64,000 nt of DNA from Lindgomyces ingoldianus (taxonomy: Eukaryota; Ascomycota; Dothideomycetes; Pleosporales; Lindgomycetaceae), in assembly GCF_010093535.1 (NCBI RefSeq), contig NW_022985188.1, positions 563,686-627,685 of the forward strand, given 5' to 3'. A model generated the notes under the pieces. The model ran no database searches. It was not told where the DNA came from and worked only from the letters and a program-made list of their open reading frames with translations. Both the position numbers and the translations under genes were made by a program. Of this stretch, positions 1 through 11,524 are shown one piece after another. Numbering within the stretch: the first letter of the stretch is position 1; each line of letters begins with the position of its first letter.

Positions 1-155
1 CAAGTCACCACATTCTCCGTAAAATCGGCAGTTAGGACGTTCTGCTGCCATATCTCTCAACATTTTCTAACCTGGTTTCGCTTGTTCTGCGTTATCTGCA
101 TGTCACCGTCAGCCTAATTCCGTTGGTCTTCATCCCTCATTCAGTTGCTTCCAAT

Positions 156-1374
156 ATGGGTGGACAGGCCTTTGCTACCTCGGGCCCTAACGGAACTCCA
201 CTCGGGGTTCCCCGCATGCCATCCGATGTCTATAGAAAGGTGGCTTCTGATATCCAGTCTCGGCTCAAGGGCATCTTTCGAAGTGTTGTAGTGCCCCGAG
301 AAGCTCCTGGCAAGCCCAACCATGGCGACGTCGACATACTAGTCGAGGGCGCCCTCTGTAAATGGACACCTACCTCCATAGGACAAGAAATTGGAGCGCT
401 TCATCGCATCACTCACGGAGGCACCCACAGTTATGCCATTCCCTACCCAGATCTGCCCGGTTCGTTCGTTCAAATCGACGTAGAAATATGCCCTGGCAAC
501 GATACTCCAGATGGCGCTGAGCTCTTTGAGTGGACAAAGTTCATGAAGAACGATTCCGACCTCATGCAGATTATTGGCGTCTCTCACAGATCACTCGGAA
601 TCACGTCTAATGACAGGGGTCTTCATGTTCGCGTCAAGGAGATTGAACCCCACAACAAGAAGAAGAGCCAGATATTCCTAACACGGAACCCAGAAGAAGC
701 GATGGCATTCCTTGGGCTAGATATATCAAAATACTGGACTGGATTCGCGACTGAGGATGAACTATTCGAATGGGTCTCTCGAGGACGGTTCTTCTCTCAT
801 ACCTTTCTCGACGAACGCACAGAAAAGGCAAATGATAGGCAGAGAATAAGAAAGCGTGGAATGTATCGTCGTTTTATGGAGGAGTATATGCCTACACTTC
901 GAGAAACAGGAACACTAGACGAACCCTGGACGCGACAGGGCGTATTGGAAGAAGCCCTCACAAGCTTCAACAAACATGAGAAGTATCGAATAATGATGGA
1001 TGAGTATGTGACGCAGGAGAGGAGCGACGCGCTATGGAAACGGATCAAAGAAACTCTTCCACTCGAGGGATCATCCTTAGGTATGACATTGAAAGGCTTG
1101 AAGCGTTGGGTTGGCTTTAAGGATGGCCAACCTTACATTAGTCCTACTCGTCTCACTGATGATCCACCTACTTGGATCCTAGCTATGGGAAATACCGGAG
1201 TGGATCAAGTCTTGGTTTGGGTCAAGGAGAACTGGGCGGAGGCGAAGGCTTTGGAAAAGACGTATGTGGTGAGTTTTGAGCCTAATCAACATTCCTCACG
1301 ATATTTACAGAAAGCCAACCGTGTCTAGCGCGCTGCTAAAGAAGCAGGCAAGACCAAAGGTTGAAGCGCAATGA
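156..1374 (+). CDS. Nucleotidyltransferase-like protein, function unknown
   Basis: Two exons, 156-1261 and 1311-1374, give 389 aa. The intron 1262-1310 begins GTATGT, contains CTAAT and ends ACAG; splicing it avoids an early stop at 1326 and continues in frame to TGA at 1372. The start is the first in-frame ATG (the frame upstream opens only with TTG). Residues about 57-62 read GDVDIL, preceded by a basic stretch, which resembles the G-x-D-x-D metal-binding motif of pol-beta-type nucleotidyltransferases. The rest is alpha/beta with no signal peptide or membrane span. A role in nucleotidyl transfer is inference from this one motif; a catalytically dead relative is equally possible. No neighbour suggests a pathway. 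Confidence 0.7.
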
Positions 1375-2287
1375 TTTCGCATAGATACCTAAATTGTCGT
1401 TTCGAAGGCCCAACGGTTGTTTCTTACATCAGAAATCGTGGTCACGATGGAGCTAATATGTTGAGCCTCTCGCTAGAATCAGGGAGAACGTGAATTCTGG
1501 TCCTGAATTACAGTACTCATTCAGGGCAGTCGTTCCAGTCTGCAGAGAGGTTGTTTGTACTAGGTAGCACACCACCATCATGAAAACACTATCACACATA
1601 CGTGTACAGCATCGGTTGGAAATACCTCTTCAATCCCTGACTCATCATAATTCATGCGAAATGATTTCATTCGGTAATCTATAAGCCGACGCTTTCCTTG
1701 AAGCATCCACCCAGCTCCGCTCAGCTCTGCACCGCCAGCGCAGAAATCTGCTGGTCTCCCCATTCATGGAAAGAGCACAGGTCCGATGTTCAAATTTTCA
1801 ATTTTGTAGGGGTAACATATCAGTTTTGAAGGGGTAACAAGAATACTGGAGTGGAGCAGACAGGGTGGTTCATCCGGTTCATTCGTTGGCTGCATGGCGC
1901 TTGGCTGGAGTGACCACGGGTCAATGAGGAAGCATGACACCATGGCTGTTCTCAATGCGAGCGAGAGCCGTTCTTTTGCGGCGCGCTGCAACGAAGGCGA
2001 GGAGGATATAAACTGGGACCTGCACATTCTTGGTCGTCATATCCTTGACCTTTGTCTCTTATATTTCGCACTCGGCAGATCTGTGCGACGATAACCGCCG
2101 TTCCGTTATCTGATATTTCCCTCGGCGTTCCTGCCTCGCTTTCTTCTCGCCCGACGCTGCACCAATTGGCGAGGCCTTCGGCAACCACCTTTATTCTCCG
2201 ATCGGCCTTTATTTGATACTGCAAAGCCGTCTTTATCAGTGAGACCGTCTCACGGCACCTTTCATGCCCGGAAAGCTGCTTGGGGGG
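1375..2287. other. Intergenic, no gene seen
   Basis: 913 bp between two plus-strand genes. Only short open frames without family resemblance occur. It must hold the terminator of the upstream gene and the promoter of the asparaginase gene, but I see no clear TATA box or named element. Confidence 0.5.
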
Positions 2288-4382
2288 ATGGACGAGCTCT
2301 TCCCAGAAGTTCAGCTTCCAGAATCTCGAGTTCTTATCATTATCACAGGTGTGCCATCAAATTAACATTCGCGAAGTCACCCACAGCTCACAGTTTTCTG
2401 ATCAGGTGGCACAATATGTATGCGACGTTCAGAGGATGGCCTGGTACCCGTGAGTCTAAATATTATTTCTGCAAGTGGCTTTAACCTAATAGCATCCCAG
2501 GCGAAAGGTTTCCTGAAAGCTGGACTGGCACCGAGGCCTTCATTCAACGATGGTTCTTATCCAGAACCGCTGGAAATCGTGACCGATGACAAGGGCACGA
2601 AGAAGGCAGTCCAGAGCTTGAGAACCCCGATTAGCACGTACGACCGTCGAGTCCGGTACTCTGTACTCGAATTCGACGAGCTCCTAGACAGCAGCTCCAT
2701 TGATGCCGCAGGGTGGGACCACATTGCAAAGTCTGTCTACCGGAACTACCAGCTTTTCGATGGGTTTGTCGTACTCCATGGCACTGACTCGCTGGCGTAC
2801 ACCTGCTCTGCGCTGAGCTTCATGCTCCAGGACCTAGGAAAGCCTGTCATTCTCACGGGATCACAGGCGCCAATGATGGAGCTACAGAATGACGCTCAAG
2901 ACAACCTACTAAGCTCGCTGATCATTGCCGGCCACTTCATGATCCCAGAAGTATGCTTGTTCTTCAACTTCAGGCTCTTCCGTGGTAACCGCACAACCAA
3001 AGTTTCTGCAGATGACTTCAGTGCTTTCGCTAGTCCCAATATTCCGCCTCTAGCAACAATTACATCTCTCCGAACGAACGTTCAATGGAACCTTGTGTAC
3101 CGGCCAACACAAGTAAATCCCTTCAGCATCCAAACCAAATTGGACACAGCACACGTCGCCTGTCTCCGCATTTTTCCGGGCATGAAACCTGAAATGGTCG
3201 ACGCAGTTTTACGCCTGGAAAGCCTGAAAGGCCTGGTCCTCGAAACATTCGGTGCTGGAAACACCCCGGGAGGACCCGACAGCGCAATGACCCGAATCCT
3301 GGCAGATGCAGTCAAGAGAGGAATCGTAATAGTCAATGTGACCCAATGCCTAAGCGGCAGTGTGAGTCCACTCTATGCTCCTGCAACTGTTTTGGGTCGA
3401 GCCGGGGTGGTGTTTGGGCAGGACATGACCACTGAGGCAGCTCTGACCAAGCTGGCTTACCTTCTAGCTCTCCCAAACGCTACGCCCGACGAGGTGGGCA
3501 AGCGTATGTCGGTTTCTATTCGTGGTGAGCTGACGGAGTCGACCCGTACCCATTTCGAACATCCGAAGAGCGGTGCCCTTACTCCAGAGCTATCTAGCCT
3601 GACGGCATTGGGATACGCGGTCCAGAAAGGTAAATTGCAAGATGCACGGGACATCATTCGGGGTGAGCCTCGATGGCTGCTGAATGATGCAGACTACAAT
3701 TTAAATACTCCCGTGGTAAGTGAATTCCCTCGCTATCATCTAGAGGTTGCAAGTTAGCGACCTCTTCCGGCCAACTACGTCCTATCAACGCAGCAATTAA
3801 GTCGAAACTTCCTGTTCTGGGCGAAAAACTCAGTGGATGAGTGGGCCGGTATCGGCCACCGCCGTATTGCAGCAGCCTGCTGGTACAGCGGTTCCCGCGA
3901 GACGGTGCAACGACATTATCTGTGATAAAGACGGGTCACAGAGGATGACGCCGTCGGCCAGGCACAAGACAAAGCCATACACGACCCAGCATGACAGGCT
4001 TGGCGGTCGTACCATGTTGGCCCTTATCTTTGGACACACAGGCCGGAATGCGGAGAAACAGAGTGCCCGATGATGCAAGACTGCGTTTGCGGATGCATAA
4101 GCTGACATGGTGGTTTTCCTGCAGCACCTCGCGGCGACCGGACCGAACATCGAAATTCTGCGCGACTTTTTGGCGCAGGGCGCCTCTGTCCACCTTCGCA
4201 ATCGCAGCGGCCACACGCCCCTCTTTTTGGCCGCTGCTGCGGGGCTGAAAGATCATGTGGATGTGCTTAAATCGGCGGGCGCTCACCTCCATGAGTCTGA
4301 GATGGCGGCGGCGAGGCTGCATGCTTCAGAGGGCGATGGCGACCCCTCGGTTTGGGAGCTGGCAGGCACGACGACTGGCTGA
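2288..4382 (+). CDS. L-asparaginase (type I-like) with C-terminal ankyrin repeats
   Basis: Four exons: 2288-2348, 2406-2449, 2501-3715 and 4125-4382, total 525 aa. Joining exons 1 and 2 restores IIITGGTICM, the N-terminal catalytic-threonine loop of asparaginases. Further on come DGFVVLHGTDSLAYT (second catalytic Thr-Asp pair), ILTGSQAPM and LFRGNRTTK. The last exon joins as NTPV-HLAATGPN, a canonical ankyrin helix, followed by a second repeat containing GHTPLFLAA. This is the layout of fungal 60-kDa lysophospholipase/asparaginase proteins, which hydrolyse L-asparagine to aspartate and ammonia; cytosolic because no signal peptide is seen. The third intron (3716-4124, 409 nt) is several times longer than its neighbours. 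The ankyrin join supports it, but an internal extra exon is not excluded. Confidence 0.88.
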
Positions 4383-6029
4383 GCTGGTGGTGCGTCAGGA
4401 GGTTGGCTGGGTCGGGTAATTGTGGTCCTGGATGGTGCAAGGGGTTGCAAGGAGGACTTCATGTATCCAGAGTCTGGTGTGTCCCTATGATGAGGAATGG
4501 GGAGTGGGGAGTTGAGGGTGCGGATCTTCTGTCTCGATGCTGCCATGTCTGGCGCAACTTTGGTCATTAAGGCCCGGTGATGCGCTAGATGCTCTGCCGT
4601 GTATATATACTTACCGCTCAGAATCGGCGACTTGAATCGTGGAGGGTGATGCGAGACGACTGGTGGCTTGATTCAAGGTGATGTTTTCTGTTAGTAGTGC
4701 AGCGCAGAGGTGCATATTGCGGGGAAGCCAGGAGCAGCCGGAACCTATCCCGGAGTGCTGGGTGAATGATGGGTGAATCCGGTCGACACATTGGGTACTG
4801 TAGCGCAGCCCATCTGATAATTTATTATGTTTGTGATGCGAGGCGCCGCCACGATGCTGCCTGTCTGGCTTTGGGGGAGGGCAGCAAAGCAGCCAGGGCC
4901 CCTGACCAGTGCCAGGCTTGTTTTTCGGTTACTAAAAGAAATGTTGCGCCAGGCGTCCACCCTGATGATCTCGAGACTTCACGATCCGTCATCTGTCTCC
5001 TCGAGCCCCGCGGCCTGTCCGACGGCATCGCAGCACGCTTCCTAACACTGGCGCCGGGTTTGCTGGCTGCACCTAGAGGAGGCTTTTGCGCTTGGAAAAT
5101 TTCCCCGCATCCGTAGGCCTATCCCCGCCGCCGCGCGCATCACGAGAAGTAGCGCTTGAATGGCGAAGGTTGGCCAGCTGCCATGCTTCCTTCTCCTGAC
5201 CCCAATTTGCGCTTTTGCTCTGCAGCATCTAGACTCCGTGGGCTCCCCAGCGCGCTCCCACCACCCCTATCTCCTCACCGCCGGCGGGCTCATTGCTGAT
5301 ATTAGCAGACGCTGGCATGCTAACCGCATACTCTGTCCCAGCCTGGCTCCAATTCGTCCTTATGACTCTGCCATTAGGTAATTTTTCCCCAGCACGACAG
5401 CGAGGAAGACAAACAGGGCCCAAGTAGTGACACTAGATGGGCGTCCTGCGTCGCCTTTCTCCTTCATCTCCGCTCTCATCAAACGTCGAAGAGGGAGCTT
5501 CTTCGTGCTCTTAAACCTTCCACTCTCCCGGACAGCACCTCCGCCGCGATTGTCCTACTGTACTACATCTAGCTCCCACCCCCCTGCATATCTAGGTACA
5601 GCCTCGCGTGCGCCTGCGTTCCCGGCCCTAGTTAGCTGCTGTGGTTCCATTTAATTATTTGTGCGGCCACAGCACGTGCGGTTCCATTATCCTCAACCAG
5701 TCTCGAGCCCGATTGCGGCAACTATCCACACCGACTCCGCTGGCAACCAATTTTATCTGCCACCTCTCACACCACCTTTATCTCCCTATCGCCCATCACT
5801 CTGCACTTTGTTGCTCCTTGCTCGACACGCCGCGGGGGTCCAGACTGGCGGTTCTGTCTCTCCCTGCTCTGCCTGTTTCCTCCATATAACATCTGCCGCT
5901 CTCACCCGCTCTTCGACTCGGCACCGCATGCGGCATCACCGTCACCGACCTTGATTTTTGACCATCATTGTCAACCCCTCTCCGCTGTCTTGCCTTTTGG
6001 ACTGACCGAGCTGGACTCTATCTCCCCGG
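4383..6029. promoter_or_regulatory. Long pyrimidine-rich 5' region of nmrA
   Basis: 1.65 kb without a recognisable gene. From about 5400 to 6029 the plus strand is strongly C/T-rich with few long frames, typical of a fungal promoter and long 5' leader ahead of the NmrA start. No individual factor site is claimed. Confidence 0.4.
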
Positions 6030-7309
6030 ATGCAAAGAACGGTGGTGACCGTCAACAGCAATGGCCGCCAGTCGGCGAGCTTCATTCGAGTTGCATCAGC
6101 AATTGGGTGGAATGTGCGAGCACAAATGCGAGACTTGAATGGACTCGTCGCCCAGGAGCTCTCGGATCTGCCTAATGTCACTGTCTTTATTGGACACCTT
6201 GAGGATCCCAAATTCCTGGACAACTTGTTCAAAGGTGCGCAGTGTGCCTTCATCAATACGACGCATTGGGGAGATGAGGTTTCGATTGGCCGAGCACTAG
6301 CCGATGCGGCAAAGAAGGCTGGCGTCCAGCACTACATCTATTCGAGCATGCCCGACCATTCAGTATTCGGAAACGATTGGAGAGCACTCCCTCTTTGGTC
6401 GCCCAAGTTCACCGTCGAGCAGTATATTCGCCAAATTGGTCTTCCGGCAACTTTCGTCTACTGTGGCATATACCACAACAACTTCACTGGTCTTGACTTC
6501 CCGCTATTCCGCATGGAACACAGGCCCGACGGCAGTTTCCTCTGGCAAGCTCCTTTCCACCCAGACCAGCCTCTTCCTTGGTTGGATTCAGAACATGACA
6601 TTGGACCGGCTGTCTTCCAGCTATTCAAAGAGGGTCCGCGGAAGTGTGGCGGGAAACGGTAAGCGCATTCCCACCCGCATTAGTACCCCTACATGGAGCG
6701 CAATCCCCACAATGGGAAGGCTCATTTAACTGATTTCCGGTGGTCAATGTCGCCAATTTCTTGACATCTCGTTATCCTTATCTTTCCTCGTTTTCATGCA
6801 AGCCACGTGTCACATGCACTCAATATGCCAACATTACTGACTGGGCCACTAGCATTCCACTCGCCTTCTCCGTCATGTCTCCAAAGCAGGTCTGCAAGGC
6901 CTTCAGTCGTGGCCTCCAGAAACCTGTTCAATACAAGCATGGCCCGATCGTCATCACTGTGCCCACTCCCGTTGGCTACCGTGAGCACCTGTCCGCTCTC
7001 GAGGAGACGCTCGCTGAGAAACGCGCCCCGTACTTTGGCCCCGACCTCGAAAAAGAATGCCCTGACGCCGCACTTGAGCTTTGGGAAGGCTACCGCGATA
7101 TGGAAGAGTATGCGCGGGAAGTATTCCCCGTTGAGGAGGCTGCGAATGGCCTGACCTGGATGGAGGAGGTAGAGACACCACAGCGCGAGATCGAACTTGA
7201 CTTCCAGGTCAACTGCTAACTGCTCCGGTTTCTATCACAGGGTGAATTTCTTAAGCATTACAATGGCGTCGTCGGCCTTACGGAGCAACTACAACAAGCT
7301 AGACTATAA
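6030..7309 (+). CDS. nmrA: NmrA nitrogen metabolite repression regulator
   Basis: Exon 1 is 6030-6658. The intron 6659-6852 (GTAAGC...CTAG) joins KR-IPLAFSVMSPKQVCKAFS as in other NmrA proteins. NmrA is a non-catalytic Rossmann-fold dinucleotide sensor that binds the GATA factor AreA/NIT2 and holds it inactive under nitrogen sufficiency. Visible family blocks: VNSNGRQSAS (dinucleotide loop), FINTTHWGDE, HYIYSSMPDHS, PKFTVEQYIRQ, PLPWLDSEHDIGPA, and near the end GYRDMEEYAREVFP. Two 3' ends are possible. Without another intron the frame stops at 7219. With an intron 7169-7240 (GTAGAG...TATCACAG) it continues in frame through GEFLKHYNGVVGL to TAA at 7307, giving 337 aa, close to the roughly 350 aa usual for the family. 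I prefer the second model but not strongly. Confidence 0.9.
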
Positions 7310-7872
7310 CATCCAACATCTATTCAGATTGGCGTCGGTGGTAGGTAGCATTTGGGCGGTATTCTTTGTTTCTTCTGCATTTGTGAGCTATCGAATGGAG
7401 AAATGGGACGGGCATGACGGGGCGATGGCTTTCCAAAGTATTCCCTACTGCGTCCGAGCATGGTGTTGGGCGGGGCACCTCGGGACATCATCAGCATGGG
7501 CGGGTTGCATTGTGTGGCGGAAGTAATTGGACCCAAAAGTGAATTTCTTCCCGGATATCATATCTTAAAATATATATCTCCTCTCATACTCATACTATCC
7601 CTACACAGGGGGGTAGCTGACGTTGTGAGGACGGAAGTGGCATGAAAAATACACGGGAGGTACATATCAATTTAAATACCAAATTCTACTCATTTCGGAT
7701 AGTCCTCGAAATTTTAATAGATGTGCTACCATGGTCCAAAGTAGATGCTTTAATGGCCTCCATATTAGAAGCTGCTTCGTCCTGAAAAGGAAATCAGTCG
7801 CTTAGTCATCCACTTCCGAAATCTTCAACCCCAGATCTTCGACACGAATTCCTCATCATCCACAACTCCGCA
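7310..7872. other. Intergenic, no gene seen
   Basis: 563 bp between nmrA and the bL19m gene. It contains an AT-rich stretch around 7565-7580 (AAAATATATATC) that could be a TATA-like or poly(A)-site region. No conserved frame is found. Confidence 0.4.
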
Positions 7873-8742
7873 ATGGCAACAAAACTCACCTGCAGAAGAG
7901 CCTTCGCCCCTGTAATATTGAAACGCACTTTTGCATGGGCACAACCCCGGAACGGCGTGGAAAACCCGAACGAATCTCGTGCAAAGACCGCACCAGGGCG
8001 GCCCTGGAACGGTGATCAGCTATACCTACGGCTACAGAAAATTGCGAAGCAGCCGTTTCCAAGGACCAACCCTCACTCTTTCCGTGCGTACTATCTCATT
8101 GCGATCTATGCTACCCAAGTAATTGGATTGGTTTTCCACGTCGTCTCAACGGCCATTTCTCACTAACTTCACACATCAGAATCATCCTACATAACCAAAA
8201 AACGACACACCCGGAACCTCATAGTCTATAAAGCCCCTGAATCTCCACTAAAGCGCTGTACGGACCCGATCTCCACGGTCCACGCCAGCCAAATCTCCCT
8301 CCTCGATCCTACTGGAGCACGCACCCGTCTCTTCTCCAAAACCAACCCCGAATGCGCACGCGTCGGTGACATACTGCTCGTGCGAATGCGCACCGGGGAC
8401 CCGTTTTCCGGCGTCTGCATCAACATCCGGCGACGCGGCGTCGACACCGCGATCCTTTTACGCGGACAGCTGACGCGTGTGGGGGTGGAGATGTGGTATA
8501 AGATTTATAGTCCGTTAGTGGAGGGGATTGAGGTTGTGCAGAGGGTGGCGAAGAGGGCGAGGAGAGCGAGGTTGACGTATATGCGGAAGGAGAAACATGA
8601 TCGTGGGGATGTGAGTAATGTGGTCAGGATGTATTTGAGGCAAAAGGCGGCGTTGGGGATTGGGGGTGCGAAGGGGGGAAAGAGGGTTGGCGGGTTGGGG
8701 CCCGTGGGTGGGAAGAAGAGTGGGAAGGGGAAGAAGAAGTAG
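7873..8742 (+). CDS. Mitochondrial large-subunit ribosomal protein bL19m (Img1 type)
   Basis: Two exons, 7873-8083 and 8180-8742, 257 aa. The intron 8084-8179 has donor GTGCGT, branch CTAAC and acceptor TCAG, and is the only splice that keeps frame into the conserved domain. The N-terminus (MATKLTCRRAF...) is basic and Ser/Thr-rich, as expected of a mitochondrial presequence. The second exon carries the bL19 core: VGDILLVRMRTGDPFSG, CINIRRRGVDTAILLR, VGVEMWYKIYSPLVEGIEV and KRARRARLTYMR. The protein should sit at the small-subunit interface of the mitoribosomal large subunit. The tail is very Gly/Lys-rich and ends KKSGKGKKK, an extension beyond the bacterial protein. Confidence 0.9.
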
Positions 8743-9115
8743 TGGGATACCATGCATTTGGATAGACAGGAAGGCATGAGTGGCAAGGACTGCGCCATTG
8801 GAGGTCTTAATGGGCCAGGCAATATTGCAGTTTGGTTGTACAACATGTATAGAGCAGGCGTGGCTATCAAACGTCAACTTCACCACCTCGTCACTTACCA
8901 AATTTAACAACGTCTAGGAGCCACAAGCCACAAACACTAAACGGCCGTATGCAAGCATATATCAGCTTCTGGTCCTCTTCATGCTTGGGCTATGCCACGA
9001 TACATCTCGCCCAATTCCACCGTTTCATTCACGCCTCATTCATCACCCCTCTGGTCTCCGGTGATTCGCCAATATCTCGACGAACGTTGGGCAGCTAGCG
9101 CAGCTTTCTTCAACC
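8743..9115. other. Intergenic, no gene seen
   Basis: 373 bp, moderately AT-rich, with no coding similarity. It probably holds the 3' end of the bL19m transcript and the promoter of the next gene. Confidence 0.4.
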
Positions 9116-10276
9116 ATGCAACTCGACCTCCACGATTCCACGTTCCTCCTCTCATCACTGCTCACATACATGTCACTCTTCTTCATTGCGCTTTTCATGC
9201 TTGCACTCTCTGGCTATCTACAGATATTCTCTCCCAGGCGAAACCCATTTATCCCGCACTTCCCACCCCCCAAGCAAACCGATTTCCTCGCTCAAACGTA
9301 CCACACACTAAGCCCCATTTCCCGCCGCTATGCCCCGAGTCCCTCTCCCACAGGGCCCAGGTCCCATTTCCGATGCACGGAGAACAGGACTCGAGGAGGG
9401 CCGAGACAATTTGGAGGCCGTGACTGGCAAGATTCTTCGGGTTTTCACCCTCATCCTCATTATGATTTTGATCCTGATTTTACCGATGGTTATTTGGCCT
9501 ATTCGCAACGCCCTGAATCTGGATTCAGAAGACAAACGTACTACCAGGCTTCCGGAATTTCGGAATTTGATTATGGCTTCGATTCGACTTCCCTCTCCAA
9601 TGGCGGTGGGATGCTATGCGACACCGTCTGTAGGCGGTGGTTAGGGCATAAGAAACAGAGACATGGTCCACGATGCGTTGTGTATAACAATATTAACGCG
9701 AACAATGAACTTCATGGTAATAGTTCTTTACATGGTGGTGTGCTTCCTTTGGGAGGTCAAGGTCGGGGTCGGGTTCAGAAACAACGGGATCCGCTGGCAG
9801 ATACGGACACAGTGCTAGCTTGGGCTAGTCGCTGTGGTGTTGGTGATGATGCTGATGATAAACAATTTAGAAGGCACGTTAGTTGCGATAGGAAAGGGAG
9901 AAAAAAGTCCACGTCTTCAGAAGCAAACTTGCAGCCGGGAACCCGGACGTCCACAATCGGATCCAATTCCCGCTCTCGACCTCGATCTCGGTCTAGAAGG
10001 CCTTACCATACTCCTTCTCAATCCAGCCTACCACTGAAACGGCCAGAGCAAAATATTCCGGTTGATGTTGTGGCAGACTTTAGAAATGGTGGGGACGGTG
10101 CACCACCTTCCAAATACCTTGACCATGACAAACACTACGAGAAAATTCTATATACAGATACCATTGATGCCGAGGAACAGAATGATGGGAAAGCAAGAAG
10201 GGGAGCGCAAGCTAGGAGGCGACAGCCAAATGGAAACGAGTCTCCGGAACCTGCCGTCAGCGATCTCATGCAATGA
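9116..10276 (+). CDS. Unknown protein with N-terminal membrane anchor
   Basis: An uninterrupted 386-codon frame from a true ATG, long enough to be unlikely by chance. Residues about 11-35 form one hydrophobic segment (LLTYMSLFFIALFMLAL), followed by a Pro/Arg-rich linker. The remainder is polar and low in complexity, with Gly/Asn patches and an Arg-Ser stretch around residues 283-295 (SRSRPRSRSRR). I do not recognise the family. The pattern suggests a type II/III anchored, largely disordered protein. A second overlapping frame (9330-9644) encodes another hydrophobic segment, so the true frame or splicing could differ. Confidence 0.5.
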   Translation: MQLDLHDSTFLLSSLLTYMSLFFIALFMLALSGYLQIFSPRRNPFIPHFPPPKQTDFLAQTYHTLSPISRRYAPSPSPTGPRSHFRCTENRTRGGPRQFGGRDWQDSSGFHPHPHYDFDPDFTDGYLAYSQRPESGFRRQTYYQASGISEFDYGFDSTSLSNGGGMLCDTVCRRWLGHKKQRHGPRCVVYNNINANNELHGNSSLHGGVLPLGGQGRGRVQKQRDPLADTDTVLAWASRCGVGDDADDKQFRRHVSCDRKGRKKSTSSEANLQPGTRTSTIGSNSRSRPRSRSRRPYHTPSQSSLPLKRPEQNIPVDVVADFRNGGDGAPPSKYLDHDKHYEKILYTDTIDAEEQNDGKARRGAQARRRQPNGNESPEPAVSDLMQ

Positions 10277-11089
10277 AATGAGAGAAGGGGAGTGAGACGA
10301 GAGATAGGGTTTAGAACAATATAGGGGGGAGGGAGGGGAAGAGAGAGCGTGTATAGATGGGGGGAGAAAATTGAGGAAGCCATCAAAGGTTTGGGGTATC
10401 TCGCTCTTCTGTAGTATCCAGCATTAGTGCGACTTCAGATAGTGTTGGAAGTAAATTTTTACCGTCCTGGTGGTAATTTGGATTTCAGTCTTGATTGAAA
10501 GGAGCGTGTGGGTCAGGAGTCGGAGATCAATCGGTGATATTCCGGGGCCCGGCTCACATGATTACTCTGAGCTACGCTTGAAGGATACATGTAGCCTTGT
10601 AGGGGGCTTGAGTTATGAAGAAGTGATGTATTGTGAACTGAGGGTCCGAGGAGCTATATGATTTATATAGTATGATGAGACGCCAAGCCCGGGGTTGATT
10701 GGGTAGCCCGTCGAGAGCCCTCCAACTTACAATAATATAGAGCGTATTTCCCATTATCTTTAGGTACTTATTTATATCCTGACCCTAATAAATTGTAGAA
10801 TTACTACTTGAATACAAATAAGCTGGTTTTCCCTGACCAGGAACTTATTTCCAGATGCTCTAGCAGAGCCGAACTTTCTACGATTGATAAGATATTGCTT
10901 GCACATATTTCATTAATACTACTTCTAAGGAACCTAAGCTGGAGGAAGAAGGGAGAGAAGCAGGTTGAGGTAAAAGGGAGTTGGACGAGCGGGTATAAGA
11001 AGTTGCCCAACATGCGCAGAATAGAAACAGAGTGGGAACTCCACCCCTCCACCAACCACAACCGCAACGACAGTATCAGCAAGCAGACC
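10277..11089. other. Intergenic, AT-rich, no gene seen
   Basis: About 0.8 kb of rather AT-rich sequence with only short frames. A purine-rich run (about 10314-10375) follows the stop of the preceding gene. Confidence 0.4.
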
Positions 11090-11524
11090 TAGAAAGGCTC
11101 AAACAGCGCACCAACAATATGCCGAAGGGAGGATACTGGCCTACCCCCCTCCTCTGCGTTAAATACCTCATTCTCAAATACCCAAGCCCGGTACTACGAA
11201 ATCCTCAGTCCAGTATCCTACCTTCTACCAGCCAATTTCTTCTCGTCCAAAGAATCTCTCATCCGTCGCCTCATGCTGGATAAGGACGGTTCAACATCCC
11301 GCGACCTCATGACCTGCACAATCCCGGTCCTCGACTCCATCCTCCTAATCTATCTCTGAAGCTCCACCTGGCACGATTTCTTCGCGCTGCTCTTCATCGG
11401 TGTTGGGCTAGATTTAGATGGTTGGTGGCTTCCTATCTTTGGTAACCTGCTAGGGGCTGCTTCTACCATCGGATTCTTTACAGGTCTTTTAACGCGCATG
11501 CTGCCGCGCTTCTCGATACTACAA
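11090..11524 (+). pseudogene. Degraded membrane-protein gene fragment with one in-frame TGA
   Basis: One frame reads through this interval with a single internal TGA at 11357-11359 and closes at TAG 11522-11524. It encodes RYYEILSPVSYLLPANFFSS, then LIRRLMLDKDGSTSRDLMTC, and after the TGA a hydrophobic stretch STWHDFFALLFIGVGLDLD, GWWLPIFGNLLGAASTIGFF and TGLLTRMLPRF. The composition is protein-like and membrane-like, yet there is no good start codon and the TGA breaks it. A 42-nt GTAACC...ACAG segment inside could be an in-frame intron. I do not recognise the family. It may be a decaying gene, or a gene whose TGA lies in an unrecognised intron. Confidence 0.35.

Noticed and set aside
3830..4322. 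Frames inside the long asparaginase intron on both strands
   Set aside because: No family resemblance; the ankyrin join across the intron explains the region better.
8505..8910. Two long minus-strand frames opposite bL19m
   Set aside because: They are antisense shadows of the clear bL19m coding sequence.
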